Notes: a model not told the origin generated them from the sequence alone. A stretch of DNA of 64,000 nucleotides from Caulobacter sp. (GCA_030683005.1 JAUXMY010000012.1:1-64000); one strand, 5' to 3'. Shown: positions 27,516 to 36,980, numbered from the stretch's first letter. Program-made: numbers and translations.

Positions 27516-29351
27516 CTACTTCCCCCGCGTCTGCCGCCGCCACAGCGCAGCATACTCGCCGCCGGCGGCCAGCAGGTCGGCGTGCGCTCCGCGCTCGACG
27601 ATGCGGCCCTTTTTCAGCACCAGGATCTCGTCGGCGTCGACGATGGTCGACAGCCGGTGGGCGACGACCAGGGTCGTGCGGCCCCGGCGCGCCTTACGCA
27701 GGGTCTGCTGGATCGCCGCCTCGGTGCGGGAGTCCAGCGCGCTGGTCGCCTCGTCGAGGATAAGCACCCGGGGGTCTGCCAGCAACGCACGGGCAAGACC
27801 AACTCGCTGACGCTCGCCGCCCGACAGCTTCAGGCCGCGCTCGCCGACCTTGGTCGCCAGCCCCTCCGGCAGCGAGCCGATGAAGCCCGACAGTTCCGCC
27901 GCCTCGGCCGCGGCGGCCACCTCGGCGGGAGAGGCGCCCGGGCGGCCGAAGGCGATGTTGGCCTCAAGGGTGTCGTTGAACAGCGCCACGTCCTGCGGCA
28001 CCAGGGCCACTGCCCCGCGCAGGGCGGCCATCTTCAGGTCGCGCAGGTCGACGCCGTCGATGGTCACCCGCCCCGCCTGCGGATCGATCATCCGCATGGC
28101 CAGCCGCACCATCGTGGTCTTGCCGGCGCCGGACGGCCCGACCAGCGCGACGGTCGTGCCGGGCGCGGCGAGGAAGCTGACCTCGGCCAGTCCCTCGGTC
28201 CGGGCGTCATGGCGATAGCTGACGCCCTCGAAGGCCACCGCGCCGCCCGCCCCCTCGGCGGCCGGCGGCAGGGCCACGGCGCCGGGCTTCTCGGCCACGT
28301 CCGGCGATTGCCGGCGCAGGTCCAACATGGCCTCCATGTCGATGAACGACTGGCGGATTTCGCGATAGGCGAAGCCCAGAATGTTCAACGGCCCATAGAG
28401 GTTGATAAGGATCAGGATGGCGGCGGTGACGTCGCCCGGGCCCAGCCGTCCGGCCGCAGCCTCGAACCCGGCCATCACCGCCATGACCGCCAGGCCGACG
28501 CTCATGATCGCCGACTGGCCGACGTTGAGCAGGGTCAGGCTGTTGGTCGCCGTGACCTGGGCCTGGCCGTACAGCGCCAGCGCCCTGGCATAGTCGTCGA
28601 CGGCCCGGGCCTCGGCGCCGAACGCCTTGACCGTCTCGTAGTTGATCAGGGCGTCGACCGCGCGGCCGGCGGCTTCGGAGTCTGCCTCGTTCAGCGCCCG
28701 GCGGTGGGCGATCCGCCAGTCGGAGATGACGAAGGTGACGACCACATAGACCAGCACGGTGACCACGGCGGTCAGGGCGAAGCGCCAATCATAGGCCGCG
28801 CCCAGCACGGCGGCGGCGATGACCAGCTCGATCAGGGTCGGTCCCAGATTGAACACCAGCGCCCGCAGCAGGAAATCCATCGACCGCGCGCCCCGGTCGA
28901 TGACACGCGACAGCGAGCCGGTGCGTTTGGTCTGGTGGTAGTCGATCGACAGCGACAGGGCGTGGGCGAAGGTCTCGGCGGCGGCGCGCGCCTGGGCGGC
29001 CTGGGCCACCGGCGTGAAGATGGCGTCCCGCAGCTGCGGCGCCGCCGCCGAGAGCAGGCGGATGCCGGCCCAGCCGAGGGCCAGGCCGGCGAAGGCGGCG
29101 CCGACCTGCACGGCGGCGTCCTGCCCGGCCGCCAGGCGGTTGACGGCGGCCCCCAGCAGCAGCGGCGCCAGCACGCCGGCGACCTTCCCCGCCAGCGTCA
29201 GGCTCAGGGACGTGGTCAGCCGCCAGCGCAGCCCCGGCGCCTTCGAACGCAGCACCAGCCCGATCAGGTCGGCCAGGGCGGTGAAGGGCTTCACGCGGGT
29301 CGTGGGTTCGGGCGAGGGCGGACGGGCCTCGCGGACGGCGAAGGCCCGCAT
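27516..29351 (-). CDS. ABC exporter, fused membrane and ATPase domains (ATM1/heavy-metal-tolerance type)
   Basis: 611 residues. The N-terminal half has six membrane segments and the ATM1-like phrase SIDYHQTKRTGSLSRVIDRGARSMDFLL with NYETVKAFGAE. The C-terminal half is the ATPase: Walker A GPSGAGKTT, Q-loop VPQDVALFNDT, signature LSGGERQRVGLARALL, Walker B VLILDEATSALD and the H-loop VAHRLST. ATM1-type exporters move glutathione-linked sulfur or metal conjugates across the inner membrane, and the phrases here fit that branch. It probably works as a homodimer. The ATG at 29349-29351 overlaps the stop of the lipoprotein gene upstream. Confidence 0.92.
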   Translation of the reverse strand: MRAFAVREARPPSPEPTTRVKPFTALADLIGLVLRSKAPGLRWRLTTSLSLTLAGKVAGVLAPLLLGAAVNRLAAGQDAAVQVGAAFAGLALGWAGIRLLSAAAPQLRDAIFTPVAQAAQARAAAETFAHALSLSIDYHQTKRTGSLSRVIDRGARSMDFLLRALVFNLGPTLIELVIAAAVLGAAYDWRFALTAVVTVLVYVVVTFVISDWRIAHRRALNEADSEAAGRAVDALINYETVKAFGAEARAVDDYARALALYGQAQVTATNSLTLLNVGQSAIMSVGLAVMAVMAGFEAAAGRLGPGDVTAAILILINLYGPLNILGFAYREIRQSFIDMEAMLDLRRQSPDVAEKPGAVALPPAAEGAGGAVAFEGVSYRHDARTEGLAEVSFLAAPGTTVALVGPSGAGKTTMVRLAMRMIDPQAGRVTIDGVDLRDLKMAALRGAVALVPQDVALFNDTLEANIAFGRPGASPAEVAAAAEAAELSGFIGSLPEGLATKVGERGLKLSGGERQRVGLARALLADPRVLILDEATSALDSRTEAAIQQTLRKARRGRTTLVVAHRLSTIVDADEILVLKKGRIVERGAHADLLAAGGEYAALWRRQTRGK

Positions 29352-30145
29352 CAGCCGCGCCGGTCGGTCAGCAGGGTCGTCTGCACGCCCCCGCCGGGGG
29401 TGCGCCAGTCGATCCGCCAGTTCCCGCCGACAGGCGTGGCGCGGAAGACCGCCTCGCCGAGCGGATCGGCGCGGCGGGTGGCGACGGTGACGGCGTCCTC
29501 GCCCCCCTCGCCGGCCACCTCGAACTCGTGCTCGCCCTGCGGCAACGGTCGCATGAGAACGAGCGCGAAGCGTCCCGCCTCCGAGACCGTGACTGTGCCC
29601 CCGGCGTTGCGGTCGATACGCAGGCCCAGGTCCGCGCCGGCCGTGCCGACGCCGGACACCACCGCCCCGCCGTCGCCGTCGAAGTCGATGGCCAGAATAC
29701 GCGGCCGGCGCGAGGCGGTCGCCAGCACCCTGGCCCCGCCGCCCGAGCGCAACTCCGCTGCCCGGCCGTCCGGCGTCAGCACCAGATAGCCCTCGGCGTT
29801 CACCTTGCGCTGCCCGTCGAGCATGAACAGGCCATAGAGCGCCACGGCGTCCGGCGTGGGCGCCACGACGCTCCAGCGCCCCTGGTCGTCGGCGGCCGTC
29901 GACAGGGTCTCGCCCGTCGGCGTGCCCAGCATGACCCTGGCGCCGGCCACGGCCTGGCCTGAGAGCCGCATGCCCCCGGCCGCCGCGACCGCCTCTGTCA
30001 CGGCCGGAGCGGCCAGGTAGCGAGTCTCGGCCACCGGCGCGGCCTTGGGCTGGGCGGCCTTCCACGGCGGCTGCCGGCTTTCGCCGCAGGCCGAGAGCAA
30101 CAGGGCCGGGACAAGCCCCGACAAGGCGACCGCGCGAAACGACAC
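29351..30145 (-). CDS. Putative lipoprotein of unknown function
   Basis: 264 residues from the GTG at 30143-30145, preceded by GGAAGGG; an ATG at 30187 is possible but gives a poor signal. The N-terminus VSFRAVALSGLVPALLLSACGES has a clear lipobox (LSAC). Gly follows the Cys, which suggests outer-membrane sorting. The mature part is beta-rich with SGQAVAGARVMLGTPTGE, resembling a carboxypeptidase-regulatory or Ig-like fold. It was not recognised further. Its stop overlaps the ABC exporter start (TGATG), so the two form an operon, and it is divergent from the LOG gene. Confidence 0.72.
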   Translation of the reverse strand: MSFRAVALSGLVPALLLSACGESRQPPWKAAQPKAAPVAETRYLAAPAVTEAVAAAGGMRLSGQAVAGARVMLGTPTGETLSTAADDQGRWSVVAPTPDAVALYGLFMLDGQRKVNAEGYLVLTPDGRAAELRSGGGARVLATASRRPRILAIDFDGDGGAVVSGVGTAGADLGLRIDRNAGGTVTVSEAGRFALVLMRPLPQGEHEFEVAGEGGEDAVTVATRRADPLGEAVFRATPVGGNWRIDWRTPGGGVQTTLLTDRRG

Positions 30146-30245
30146 GACTCTTGAAACCCTTCCGTCAAAATCCGATGATGAACACATCGTACTGCCACGG
30201 CGCGCCCGCAAGCGCGCCTTTTTCATCCCCGGAGATCGCCAGGAC

Positions 30246-30854
30246 ATGACCAACCCGCCCGGACGCCTGGATTCGGTCTGCGTCTACTGCGGTTCGTCCA
30301 ACGACGCCGACCCCGCCTTCCTGCAGGCGGCGTATGACATCGGCGGCGACATCGCCCGCGCCGGCCTCAAGTTCGTCTACGGCGGCGGCGGCGTCGGCCT
30401 TATGGGGGCCTCGGCCCGGGGGGCCCATGACGCCAGGGGCAAGGTGCTGGGAATCATCCCCGAGTTCCTGAAGGGACGCGAGCAGCCGTTCGACGACGTA
30501 GAGACCATCGTCGTGCAGTCGATGCACGAGCGGAAGATGATGCTGTTCGAGGAATCGGACGGCTTCATCGTCCTGCCCGGCGGTATCGGCACGCTGGAGG
30601 AGATCGTCGAGCTGCTCTCCTGGCAGCGGCTGGGCCTGCACGACAAGCCGGTGATCTTCTACAACCCGCGCGGCTTCTGGGACGCGCTGTTCGAGATGTT
30701 TGACCACACGATCCGCGAGAAGCTGTCGCCGCCCGACTTCGCCAACGCCTGGCGGTCGGTCGAACGGCCGGAGGACGTCGTTCCGGCGCTGCGGTCCATG
30801 GCGGTCGAGCGCGACGCCGACGCGGTGCATCCGGACACAGGGCGGCTGACCTAA
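30246..30854 (+). CDS. LOG-family protein (cytokinin riboside 5'-monophosphate phosphoribohydrolase type)
   Basis: 202 residues from the ATG at 30246 with CCGGAG upstream. It starts with VCVYCGSSNDADP, has GGGGVGLMG, and carries the signature PGGIGTLEEIVE with catalytic Arg/Glu context SMHERKMMLFEESDGF. LOG enzymes release free base from nucleoside monophosphates; in bacteria they are often called TIGR00730 Rossmann-fold proteins and may act in nucleotide metabolism. There is no sign of plant-related genes nearby. It is divergent from the lipoprotein-ABC operon and converges on glpK. Confidence 0.93.
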   Translation: MTNPPGRLDSVCVYCGSSNDADPAFLQAAYDIGGDIARAGLKFVYGGGGVGLMGASARGAHDARGKVLGIIPEFLKGREQPFDDVETIVVQSMHERKMMLFEESDGFIVLPGGIGTLEEIVELLSWQRLGLHDKPVIFYNPRGFWDALFEMFDHTIREKLSPPDFANAWRSVERPEDVVPALRSMAVERDADAVHPDTGRLT

Positions 30855-30870
30855 GGCCGGCCGCCACCTC

Positions 30871-30898
30871 CTCGCCCGCCGGACAGCACGGCGGCGAG
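30871..30898. terminator. Hairpin between convergent LOG and glpK genes
   Basis: CTCGCC(C)GCCG and CGGCGGCGAG form a 10-base stem with one bulged C and loop GACAGCA. There is no strong T run on either side, so it is a weak terminator candidate. Confidence 0.4.
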
Positions 30899-30903
30899 TT
30901 GCC

Positions 30904-32394
30904 CTACCCCCGCACCCTCGGCACCGCGTCGAGCCAGCGGGCGTAGGCGGTTTCGCGCTCGTGGCCGGCCGCGACCGGCGTCAGGGACTCCGCGTCCGGC
31001 CGGGCCGAGGCCGCCTCTTCCGGGGAGCTGAAGATCCCGGCGCCCAGACCGGCGAACAGCGCCGCGCCAAGGGCCGTGGTCTCGTGGTAGCTGGCCCGCT
31101 GCACCGGCAAGCCGGTCAGGTCGGCCAGCCGCTGGCTGAACCAGGCGCTTTTCGCCATCCCGCCGTCGATGCGCAGTTCGGCCCCGTCGTGGAAGGCGTG
31201 CGGCGCGTCGGCGCGCATGGCCTCGATAAGATCGCGGGTCTGCAGCGCACAGGCATCGAACGTCGCCGCCGCGATCTCGGCCCTGCCGCTGTCGCGGGTC
31301 AGGCCGAAGATGCCGCCCCGGGCGTCGGGGTCCCACCAGGGCGCGCCAAGGCCGGTGAAGGCCGGCACCAGCACCACGCCGTGGTCTGGCTTCGCCGTGC
31401 GGGCCAGCGCCTCGGCCCCCTGCGGCCCGCCGGCCAGGCCCAGCTCCTCGCCCAGCCACTGGATCGCCGCCCCGGCCACGAAGATCGAACCCTCCAGAGC
31501 GTAGGTGGTCTTGCCCCCCAGACGCGCCGCCACCGTGGTCAGCAGGCGCGAGCGGCTGATCGACTTCTTCGTTCCGGTGTTGAGCAGCATGAAACAGCCG
31601 GTGCCGTAGGTGGCCTTCATCTCGCCCGGCCGCACGCAGCCCTGGCCCATCAGCGCCGCCTGCTGGTCGCCGGCCACGCCCCGGATGGGCACGGGACGGC
31701 CGAGGATCCCCGCGTCGGTCTCGCCGTAGTCCCCGGCGCAATCGAGCACGGTCGGCAGCATCGCGGCCGGCACGTCGAACAGCTCCAGCATCTCGTCGGA
31801 CCACTCCTGGCGGCCGATGTCGAACAGCAGGGTGCGCGAGGCGTTGGTGGCGTCGGTGGCGTGGACCTTGCCGCCGGTCAGCTTCCAGATCACCCAGCTG
31901 TCCATGGTGCCGGCCAGCAGCTCGCCCCGCTCCGCCTTTTGCCGGGCGCCCGGCGTCTCGCGCAGCAGCCAGGCGATCTTGGTGGCGGAGAAGTAGGGAT
32001 CCAGCAGCAGGCCGGTGATCTCGGTCACCCGCTCCTCGCGACCGGCCTTCTTCATCCGCTCGCAGTCGTCGGCCGTGCGCCGGTCCTGCCAGACGATCGC
32101 CGGCGCGATGGGTCGGCCTGTGGCCTTGTCCCAGACCACCACCGTCTCGCGCTGGTTGGTGACGCCGATGGCGACCACGTCGGCGGAGCGGCCGCTCTTC
32201 TCGACCGCTTCGCGGAGCACGGCGGCGGCGGCGTTCCAGATCTCGTCCGCGTCGTGCTCGACCCAGCCGTCGGCGGGATAGCCCTGCCGCAGAGGCCGTC
32301 CGGCCTCGGCGAGGGCCTGGCCCTTTGTGTCGAACAGGATGGCCCGGGTGCTGGTCGTCCCCTGGTCAAGCGCCACGATCACCGGATCGCCCAT
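30904..32394 (-). CDS. glpK: Glycerol kinase
   Basis: 496 residues, standard length. The N-terminal ATP-binding motif is VALDQGTTSTRAILFD. FGGY-family signatures are visible in VTNQRETVVVWDKATGRPI and GLGAPWWDPDARGGIFGL, then ALQTRDLIEAM and the C-terminal DGGMAKSAWFSQ. It phosphorylates glycerol to sn-glycerol 3-phosphate. No glpF or glpD lies beside it. It is divergent from the DUF2336 gene, with only about 66 bases between the starts. Confidence 0.97.
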   Translation of the reverse strand: MGDPVIVALDQGTTSTRAILFDTKGQALAEAGRPLRQGYPADGWVEHDADEIWNAAAAVLREAVEKSGRSADVVAIGVTNQRETVVVWDKATGRPIAPAIVWQDRRTADDCERMKKAGREERVTEITGLLLDPYFSATKIAWLLRETPGARQKAERGELLAGTMDSWVIWKLTGGKVHATDATNASRTLLFDIGRQEWSDEMLELFDVPAAMLPTVLDCAGDYGETDAGILGRPVPIRGVAGDQQAALMGQGCVRPGEMKATYGTGCFMLLNTGTKKSISRSRLLTTVAARLGGKTTYALEGSIFVAGAAIQWLGEELGLAGGPQGAEALARTAKPDHGVVLVPAFTGLGAPWWDPDARGGIFGLTRDSGRAEIAAATFDACALQTRDLIEAMRADAPHAFHDGAELRIDGGMAKSAWFSQRLADLTGLPVQRASYHETTALGAALFAGLGAGIFSSPEEAASARPDAESLTPVAAGHERETAYARWLDAVPRVRG

Positions 32395-32416
32395 GCGTTT
32401 CGACTCCCCACTGTGC

Positions 32417-32431
32417 TTAGGTCTGGTTTAA
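32417..32431. promoter_or_regulatory. Near-match to a CtrA box (TTAG-N7-TTAA)
   Basis: The 15 bases read TTAG, seven bases, TTAA, one mismatch from TTAA-N7-TTAA. It lies between glpK and the DUF2336 gene. Such near-matches occur by chance, so the call is weak. Confidence 0.25.
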
Positions 32432-32460
32432 GCATGTTTTCACGGGGATGGCGCAGGCTG

Positions 32461-33609
32461 ATGCTGCGCCCTATCCGGGGAAGCCGGGGACGTTCCGTGA
32501 CCACCGCAATCGATCCTCACAGCCTGCTGATGCTCGCCCGGAGCCGCCACCCGGCCGATCGCGAGCGGCTGCTCGAGGACATGGTCGACTACTGCGGCCA
32601 GGCCGAGCTGGACGATCTGAACGCCCCGGCCATGCGGGAGATGATCGGCTCGCTGTTCATGACCCTGGTCGCCGAGGCCGAGCGGGACATCCGTCGCCGC
32701 CTGGCCGAGAAGATCGCCCCCGCGCCCTGGGCGCCCCAGGCGCTGATCAATGTGCTGGCGCTGGACGATATCGAGATCGCCGCGCCGGTGATCTCCGCCA
32801 GCCCGGTGCTGCAGGACCACGACCTGATCCGGCTGCTGGTCGAATCGACGCTGGACCATCAGATCGCCATCGCCCGCCGGGGCCGGCTGAGCTCGCCGGT
32901 GATCGAGGCCATCCTCAAGCAGGAGGAGCCGGCGGTGCTGACCGCCCTGGCCGGCAACGACACCGCTGACATCTCGCGCTCGGCGATGGAGAAGCTGGTC
33001 GACCATTCACGCCGGGTGGCCGCCATGCGCTCGCCGCTGGCCCGCCATCCGCGCCTGTCCTCGGACCTGGCCCAGCGGCTCTATCTGTGGGTCGGCCAGT
33101 CGCTGCGCTCGGCGCTGGTCGGCCGCTTCCGCCTCGATCCCGCCGCCCTCGACGCCGAGCTGGCCCTGGCGGTGCGCGAGGCCCACGCCGCGGTCGACGG
33201 CATGCCACCGATCCAGACGCGCCAGGAGGCCGAGCGCGAATCCATGGAGGCCCGGCTGGTCGAGAAGCTGGCCGAGGGCGGCCAGCTGAAGCCCAGCTAC
33301 CTGCTGCGCGCGCTGCGGGAGCGTCGCCTCAGCCTGTTCGTGGCCGCCATCGCCCGCCTCGGCTGCTTCGAGCCTGACCACATTCGCCGGGCCATCAACA
33401 GCGAGCATCCCGAGCTGCTGGCCCTGGCCTGCGCCGCCATCGGCGTCGACCGCGGCGCCTTCCCGACCATCCTGGAGGCCGTCCGCGAGCTCAACAACGG
33501 CCGGCCCGGCGGCGGCGACGAGGGAATTCGACGGGCCGGCGGCGCTTTTGGCCACTTCAAGGCCGATATCGCTGGCATGGCGTTCCGTCAGGCCGTCAAA
33601 TCGGTCTGA
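32461..33609 (+). CDS. DUF2336 domain protein
   Basis: 382 residues from the ATG at 32461. ATG 32434 and GTG 32497 are also possible; the GTG gives [13 protein letters not shown], which lines up best with the paralogue at 35.8-37.0 kb. It is all-helical with HEAT-like repeats ([49 protein letters not shown]). DUF2336 proteins are found mainly in alphaproteobacteria and their function is unknown. Its stop overlaps the nadK start (TGATG). A second DUF2336 gene lies 2.2 kb downstream on the other strand. Confidence 0.85.
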   Translation: MLRPIRGSRGRSVTTAIDPHSLLMLARSRHPADRERLLEDMVDYCGQAELDDLNAPAMREMIGSLFMTLVAEAERDIRRRLAEKIAPAPWAPQALINVLALDDIEIAAPVISASPVLQDHDLIRLLVESTLDHQIAIARRGRLSSPVIEAILKQEEPAVLTALAGNDTADISRSAMEKLVDHSRRVAAMRSPLARHPRLSSDLAQRLYLWVGQSLRSALVGRFRLDPAALDAELALAVREAHAAVDGMPPIQTRQEAERESMEARLVEKLAEGGQLKPSYLLRALRERRLSLFVAAIARLGCFEPDHIRRAINSEHPELLALACAAIGVDRGAFPTILEAVRELNNGRPGGGDEGIRRAGGAFGHFKADIAGMAFRQAVKSV

Positions 33610-34388
33610 TGTTCAAAGCCGAACCCTTCACCCGCCGCCTGACCTTCACCGCCAGCGACCGGCCCGAGGCCCAGCAGGCGCGCGAGCGGCTGGTCGAACG
33701 CTATGGCGACGCCGGCGCCGGCGCCCAGATCATCGTGGCGCTGGGCGGCGACGGCTTCATGCTGGAGACGTTGCACGCCACCCTGGGCGACCAGAAGCCG
33801 ATCTACGGCATGAACCGTGGCTCGGTCGGCTTTCTGATGAACGAGTACAGCGAGGACGGCCTGCTGGAGCGGATCGCCGCGGCCGAGCGGGCGGTGATCC
33901 ACCCGCTGGCCATGGTCGCGGTCGACAGCAAGCGCCGCAACCACCGCGCCCTCGCCATCAACGAGGTCTCGCTGCTGCGCCAGACGCGCCAGACCGCCAA
34001 GCTGCGCATCTCCATCGACGGCAAGGTGCGGATGACCGAACTGGTCTGCGACGGCGCCATGGTCGCCACCCCGGCCGGCTCCACGGCCTACAACCTGTCG
34101 GCCCACGGCCCGATCATCCCGATCGACGCCAAGGTCCTGGCCCTGACCCCGATCAGCGCCTTCCGGCCCCGGCGCTGGCGCGGCGCCCTGCTGTCGCACA
34201 CCGCCCGCGTCACCTTCGAGGTGCTGGAGGCCGACAAGCGGCCGGTCAGCGCCGTGGCCGACAATGTCGAGGTGCGCGACGTGGTCGAGGTGCATGTCTC
34301 CGAAGACCGCTCGATCAGCCTGGCGATGATGTTCGACGCCGGCCGCAGCCTCGATGAGCGGGTCCTGACCGAACAGTTCAGCGGCTAG
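33609..34388 (+). CDS. nadK: NAD kinase
   Basis: 259 residues. The catalytic GGDG motif is at residues 46-49 ([10 protein letters not shown]), followed by [15 protein letters not shown] and the second signature [20 protein letters not shown] with GPIIP. It makes NADP from NAD and ATP (or polyphosphate) in the cytoplasm. The ATG overlaps the stop of the DUF2336 gene upstream, so the two are translationally coupled. The length is on the short side for the family, as usual in alphaproteobacteria. Confidence 0.96.
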   Translation: MFKAEPFTRRLTFTASDRPEAQQARERLVERYGDAGAGAQIIVALGGDGFMLETLHATLGDQKPIYGMNRGSVGFLMNEYSEDGLLERIAAAERAVIHPLAMVAVDSKRRNHRALAINEVSLLRQTRQTAKLRISIDGKVRMTELVCDGAMVATPAGSTAYNLSAHGPIIPIDAKVLALTPISAFRPRRWRGALLSHTARVTFEVLEADKRPVSAVADNVEVRDVVEVHVSEDRSISLAMMFDAGRSLDERVLTEQFSG

Positions 34389-34473
34389 ACGCCAGGGACG
34401 CCGGTCCAGACCCACCCGAAAGCGAAGCCTGCTGCGACTTCGGGTCGCAATCCGGAAAACGGCCGTCTCATTC

Positions 34474-34522
34474 GTTGTTAACAACAGTCCCGGTATCCTG
34501 TGGATGTAAACGCCACAGGAGG
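34474..34522 (+). promoter_or_regulatory. Palindrome and RBS-occluding hairpin before the Hpt gene
   Basis: A 12-base palindrome GTTGTTAACAAC lies at 34474-34485. An inverted repeat CCTGTGG (34497-34503) and CCACAGG (34513-34519) follows with a 9-base loop. The 3' arm overlaps the ribosome-binding site AGGAGG (34517-34522), five bases before the GTG start, so folding could limit translation. Confidence 0.5.
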
Positions 34523-34527
34523 CGCGC

Positions 34528-35010
34528 GTGAGTGACAACCCGTCCGTTCAGGTGATCCAGACCCCGAACGTCCTGCGACTCAAGGTCGGGGGGCGATTCG
34601 GCGGCATCGACGCCGCCGCGATCGCCAAGGCGGAAGCCGCGCTCAAGAGCCTGTCGGGCAACTTCACCCAGTGGCTGAACGAAGAGCTGGCCAAGCTCGA
34701 CGACGCCCGGGCCAGGGTGCACACAGACGGCCTGACGACCGAGACGGCGGAACTCCTCTATCTGCGCGCCCACGACCTGAAGGGCCTGGGCGCCACCTAC
34801 GAGTTCCCGATCGTCACCCGCATCGCCGGCTCGCTGTGCAAGCTGATCGATGACGACGACAAGCGCCACAGCGCCCCGATGTTCCTGGTCGACGCCCATA
34901 TCGACGCCATCAAGGCCGCCGTCCGCGCCGACATCCGCGACGACAGCCACCCGGTCGGCCGCAAACTGGCCGAGGAACTGGAAGAGCGGGTCCGGGCGTT
35001 CGCGGCCTGA
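34528..35010 (+). CDS. Hpt-domain phosphotransfer protein
   Basis: 160 residues from the GTG at 34528, with AGGAGG five bases upstream. A helical Hpt motif is visible as LLYLRAHDLKGLGATYEFP, with phospho-acceptor candidate His82 in the AHxLKG pattern. The rest is an N-terminal extension (QVIQTPNVLRLKVGGRFGG) and C-terminal helices. Hpt proteins pass phosphate between response-regulator receiver domains. A hybrid histidine kinase lies 2.1 kb away and could be the donor, but no direct evidence links them. The upstream leader can fold over the ribosome-binding site. Confidence 0.82.
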   Translation: MSDNPSVQVIQTPNVLRLKVGGRFGGIDAAAIAKAEAALKSLSGNFTQWLNEELAKLDDARARVHTDGLTTETAELLYLRAHDLKGLGATYEFPIVTRIAGSLCKLIDDDDKRHSAPMFLVDAHIDAIKAAVRADIRDDSHPVGRKLAEELEERVRAFAA

Positions 35011-35019
35011 GCGACCCGA

Positions 35020-35844
35020 TCAAGCCCTGATATTGCTCATCGGCTCTTCAATGGCCCCGTAGCCCGCGTCCGGCGGGATCACCAGCACCGCGCCGCTCTC
35101 GCGGCGCTCGACGACCGGCAGCACCGGCACCAGGGTCCGCGCGGACGCCTGGGCGATGGCGTCGCTGGCGCTCTTCGCCTCGGCCAGCAGTTTGAGGTTC
35201 ATGCGGGTGGGGAAGATGATCGTCCGCTCGCGGGCCTGCTCCAGCCGCAGCGCCTCGGACGGCGCGATCCACTCGGCCTCGACCGTTTCCCAGCCGTCGC
35301 AGACGGCCAGCTGCTCGCCGGTGGCCCGCACGACATAGAACCAGGTGTCGAACCGCTTGGGCATCATGTCCGGCGTGATCCAGCGGGCGAAGGTCTCCAG
35401 CGCGCCCAGGTCGAGCCTGACCTCAAGCTCCCGCACCAGATCAAGGAACGGCCGTTCGTCCTTCGCGACGGCTTCACGGGCCGCGGCGGCGCGCTCGTCG
35501 CCGCAGAAAGGCCTGCCCTGGTGGTCGGCGGCGATGATGATCGCGGCTTCCTCATAGGCCTCGCGAATGGCTGCGATGCGCAGCGGGCGTTCGGCGGGGT
35601 GGACGCCCTCCCAGCCGGTGACGTGGGCGGCCCAGGCCTCGTCATGGTCGCCGGCGTGGGTCTTGCCGCCCGGGAACACCAGGGCCCCGGAGGCGAAGTC
35701 GATCTGGTGGTGCCGCTTGACCATCAGGACCTCGAAGGTCGGGTCGTCGCGGACCAGCATGATGGTGGCGGCGGGGCGGATCTGGACAGCGTCGGAGCTC
35801 ATGGACGCAGGATCGGACTCAAACGCCTGTTCGGCAAGGCTCAC
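35020..35844 (-). CDS. Nudix hydrolase with extended Nudix box (NUDT19/CoA-diphosphatase-like)
   Basis: 274 residues from the GTG at 35842-35844, which overlaps the stop of the DUF2336 gene; the ATG at 35800-35802 (260 residues) is the alternative. The Nudix motif is split: GALVFPGGKTHAGD is followed by an insert before IAAIREAYEEAAI, giving G...REx2EE with a long spacer, as in NUDT19/RP2-type proteins that hydrolyse CoA esters. The rest matches that family (FARWITPDMMPKRFDTWFYV). Its product would be 3',5'-ADP and acyl-phosphopantetheine, if the inference holds. Confidence 0.85.
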   Translation of the reverse strand: MSLAEQAFESDPASMSSDAVQIRPAATIMLVRDDPTFEVLMVKRHHQIDFASGALVFPGGKTHAGDHDEAWAAHVTGWEGVHPAERPLRIAAIREAYEEAAIIIAADHQGRPFCGDERAAAAREAVAKDERPFLDLVRELEVRLDLGALETFARWITPDMMPKRFDTWFYVVRATGEQLAVCDGWETVEAEWIAPSEALRLEQARERTIIFPTRMNLKLLAEAKSASDAIAQASARTLVPVLPVVERRESGAVLVIPPDAGYGAIEEPMSNIRA

Positions 35845-36980
35845 GCAACGTCAGCGGCCGTCCGGCTCTCGCGCGAGATGCGGTCCATGCGGTCGAGCAG
35901 ATAGTCGACGTCGTCCCGGGAGGCGTTCTGGGGCTGGGTCAGGAACCGTTGCAGCATCCGCTCCTGGAAGCGTTCCCTGTCGCGCAGGCCGCCGTCGAAC
36001 TCCATCGAGTGCCAGGTGTCGACGCCGGCCCTGAAGGCGGCGAACAGTCGCGTCGGCAGTCCGGCCCGCTCGTAGATGGCGCGCAGGCCCAGCGGGCCGG
36101 CATCGTGGATCATCAGCCAGGTGCGATGGTGCGGCACGCCGGAGAGTTCGGCGAGGCCGCACTCGAAGAAGGTCATGTGCCCGTGCGCCAGCACCCGCAG
36201 CAGCAGCGACGGCGTCAGACGGCCGGCCTTGTTCAGATGACCGGCGAAGGCCTTGGGATCGGCGGCGCGGCCGGCCTGGTCGACCAGATCGATGGTTGCG
36301 CGCTCCCTGGCGCCCATCGCGATCTGCAGCGCCACTTCCGGCGACAGGGCGTGGTGGCTGAGCAGGTGTTCGCGGACCTGCTCGCTGACCAGGTCGATCA
36401 GCCGCTCGGTGACCGACAGCGGCAGGACGTTGCGGTAGGCGACGGCGGCCAGCACGCGCTCGGACTTCTCGAACCGTTCTATGGCCTTCTGCAGGCCGCG
36501 CTCGGAGAAGGTGGCGTTGTCGTTGGCGCAGGCCGCCTCGACGGCGCTCTCGCTGCCCAGCTCGACCAGGGCGCTGGTGACCTTTTCCGACAGCTGCGGG
36601 CGCTTGGCGATGGCCACCTGCCGCACCGGGCCGCCCAGCCGCACGATCTCGGCCAGATCATCGTCGGTGAACACCGGCGAGAAGCTAAGCACCGGCAGGG
36701 AGATCGACTCGACGTCCCGCGCCAGCCGCATGGCGACATCGTGGGGCAGGACGTCGGAATTCTTCAGCGTCACGGCCAGGGCGCGACGGACCAGCTCGGC
36801 GGCGTCGGCGGCCATGACCCGCAGGATTTCCTGGGCCTGGACGCGCTCCTCGTCGTCGAGCGATCCCTTGTCGATGATCCGGCAGAGTTTGTGCGCGGCC
36901 ACCGCGCGCTCGTCCGCCGTCGCCCCCTTGAGCAGGGTGCGAAGATCAACGTCCGTCAATGCGGCCCGCGTAACGCTCAT
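35841..36980 (-). CDS. DUF2336 domain protein (second copy)
   Basis: 379 residues from the ATG at 36978-36980. It starts MSVTRAALTDVDLRTLLKGA and is all-helical with HEAT-like repeats (VRRALAVTLKNSDVLPHDVA, PQLSEKVTSALVELGS, NKAGRLTPSLLLRVLAHGH). It is a paralogue of the protein at 32.5-33.6 kb, with the same phrase pattern near the C-terminus (xLTPSLLLRVL versus [11 protein letters not shown]). Function is unknown. It overlaps the Nudix gene start and is divergent from the hybrid kinase gene. Confidence 0.85.
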   Translation of the reverse strand: MSVTRAALTDVDLRTLLKGATADERAVAAHKLCRIIDKGSLDDEERVQAQEILRVMAADAAELVRRALAVTLKNSDVLPHDVAMRLARDVESISLPVLSFSPVFTDDDLAEIVRLGGPVRQVAIAKRPQLSEKVTSALVELGSESAVEAACANDNATFSERGLQKAIERFEKSERVLAAVAYRNVLPLSVTERLIDLVSEQVREHLLSHHALSPEVALQIAMGARERATIDLVDQAGRAADPKAFAGHLNKAGRLTPSLLLRVLAHGHMTFFECGLAELSGVPHHRTWLMIHDAGPLGLRAIYERAGLPTRLFAAFRAGVDTWHSMEFDGGLRDRERFQERMLQRFLTQPQNASRDDVDYLLDRMDRISRESRTAADVA

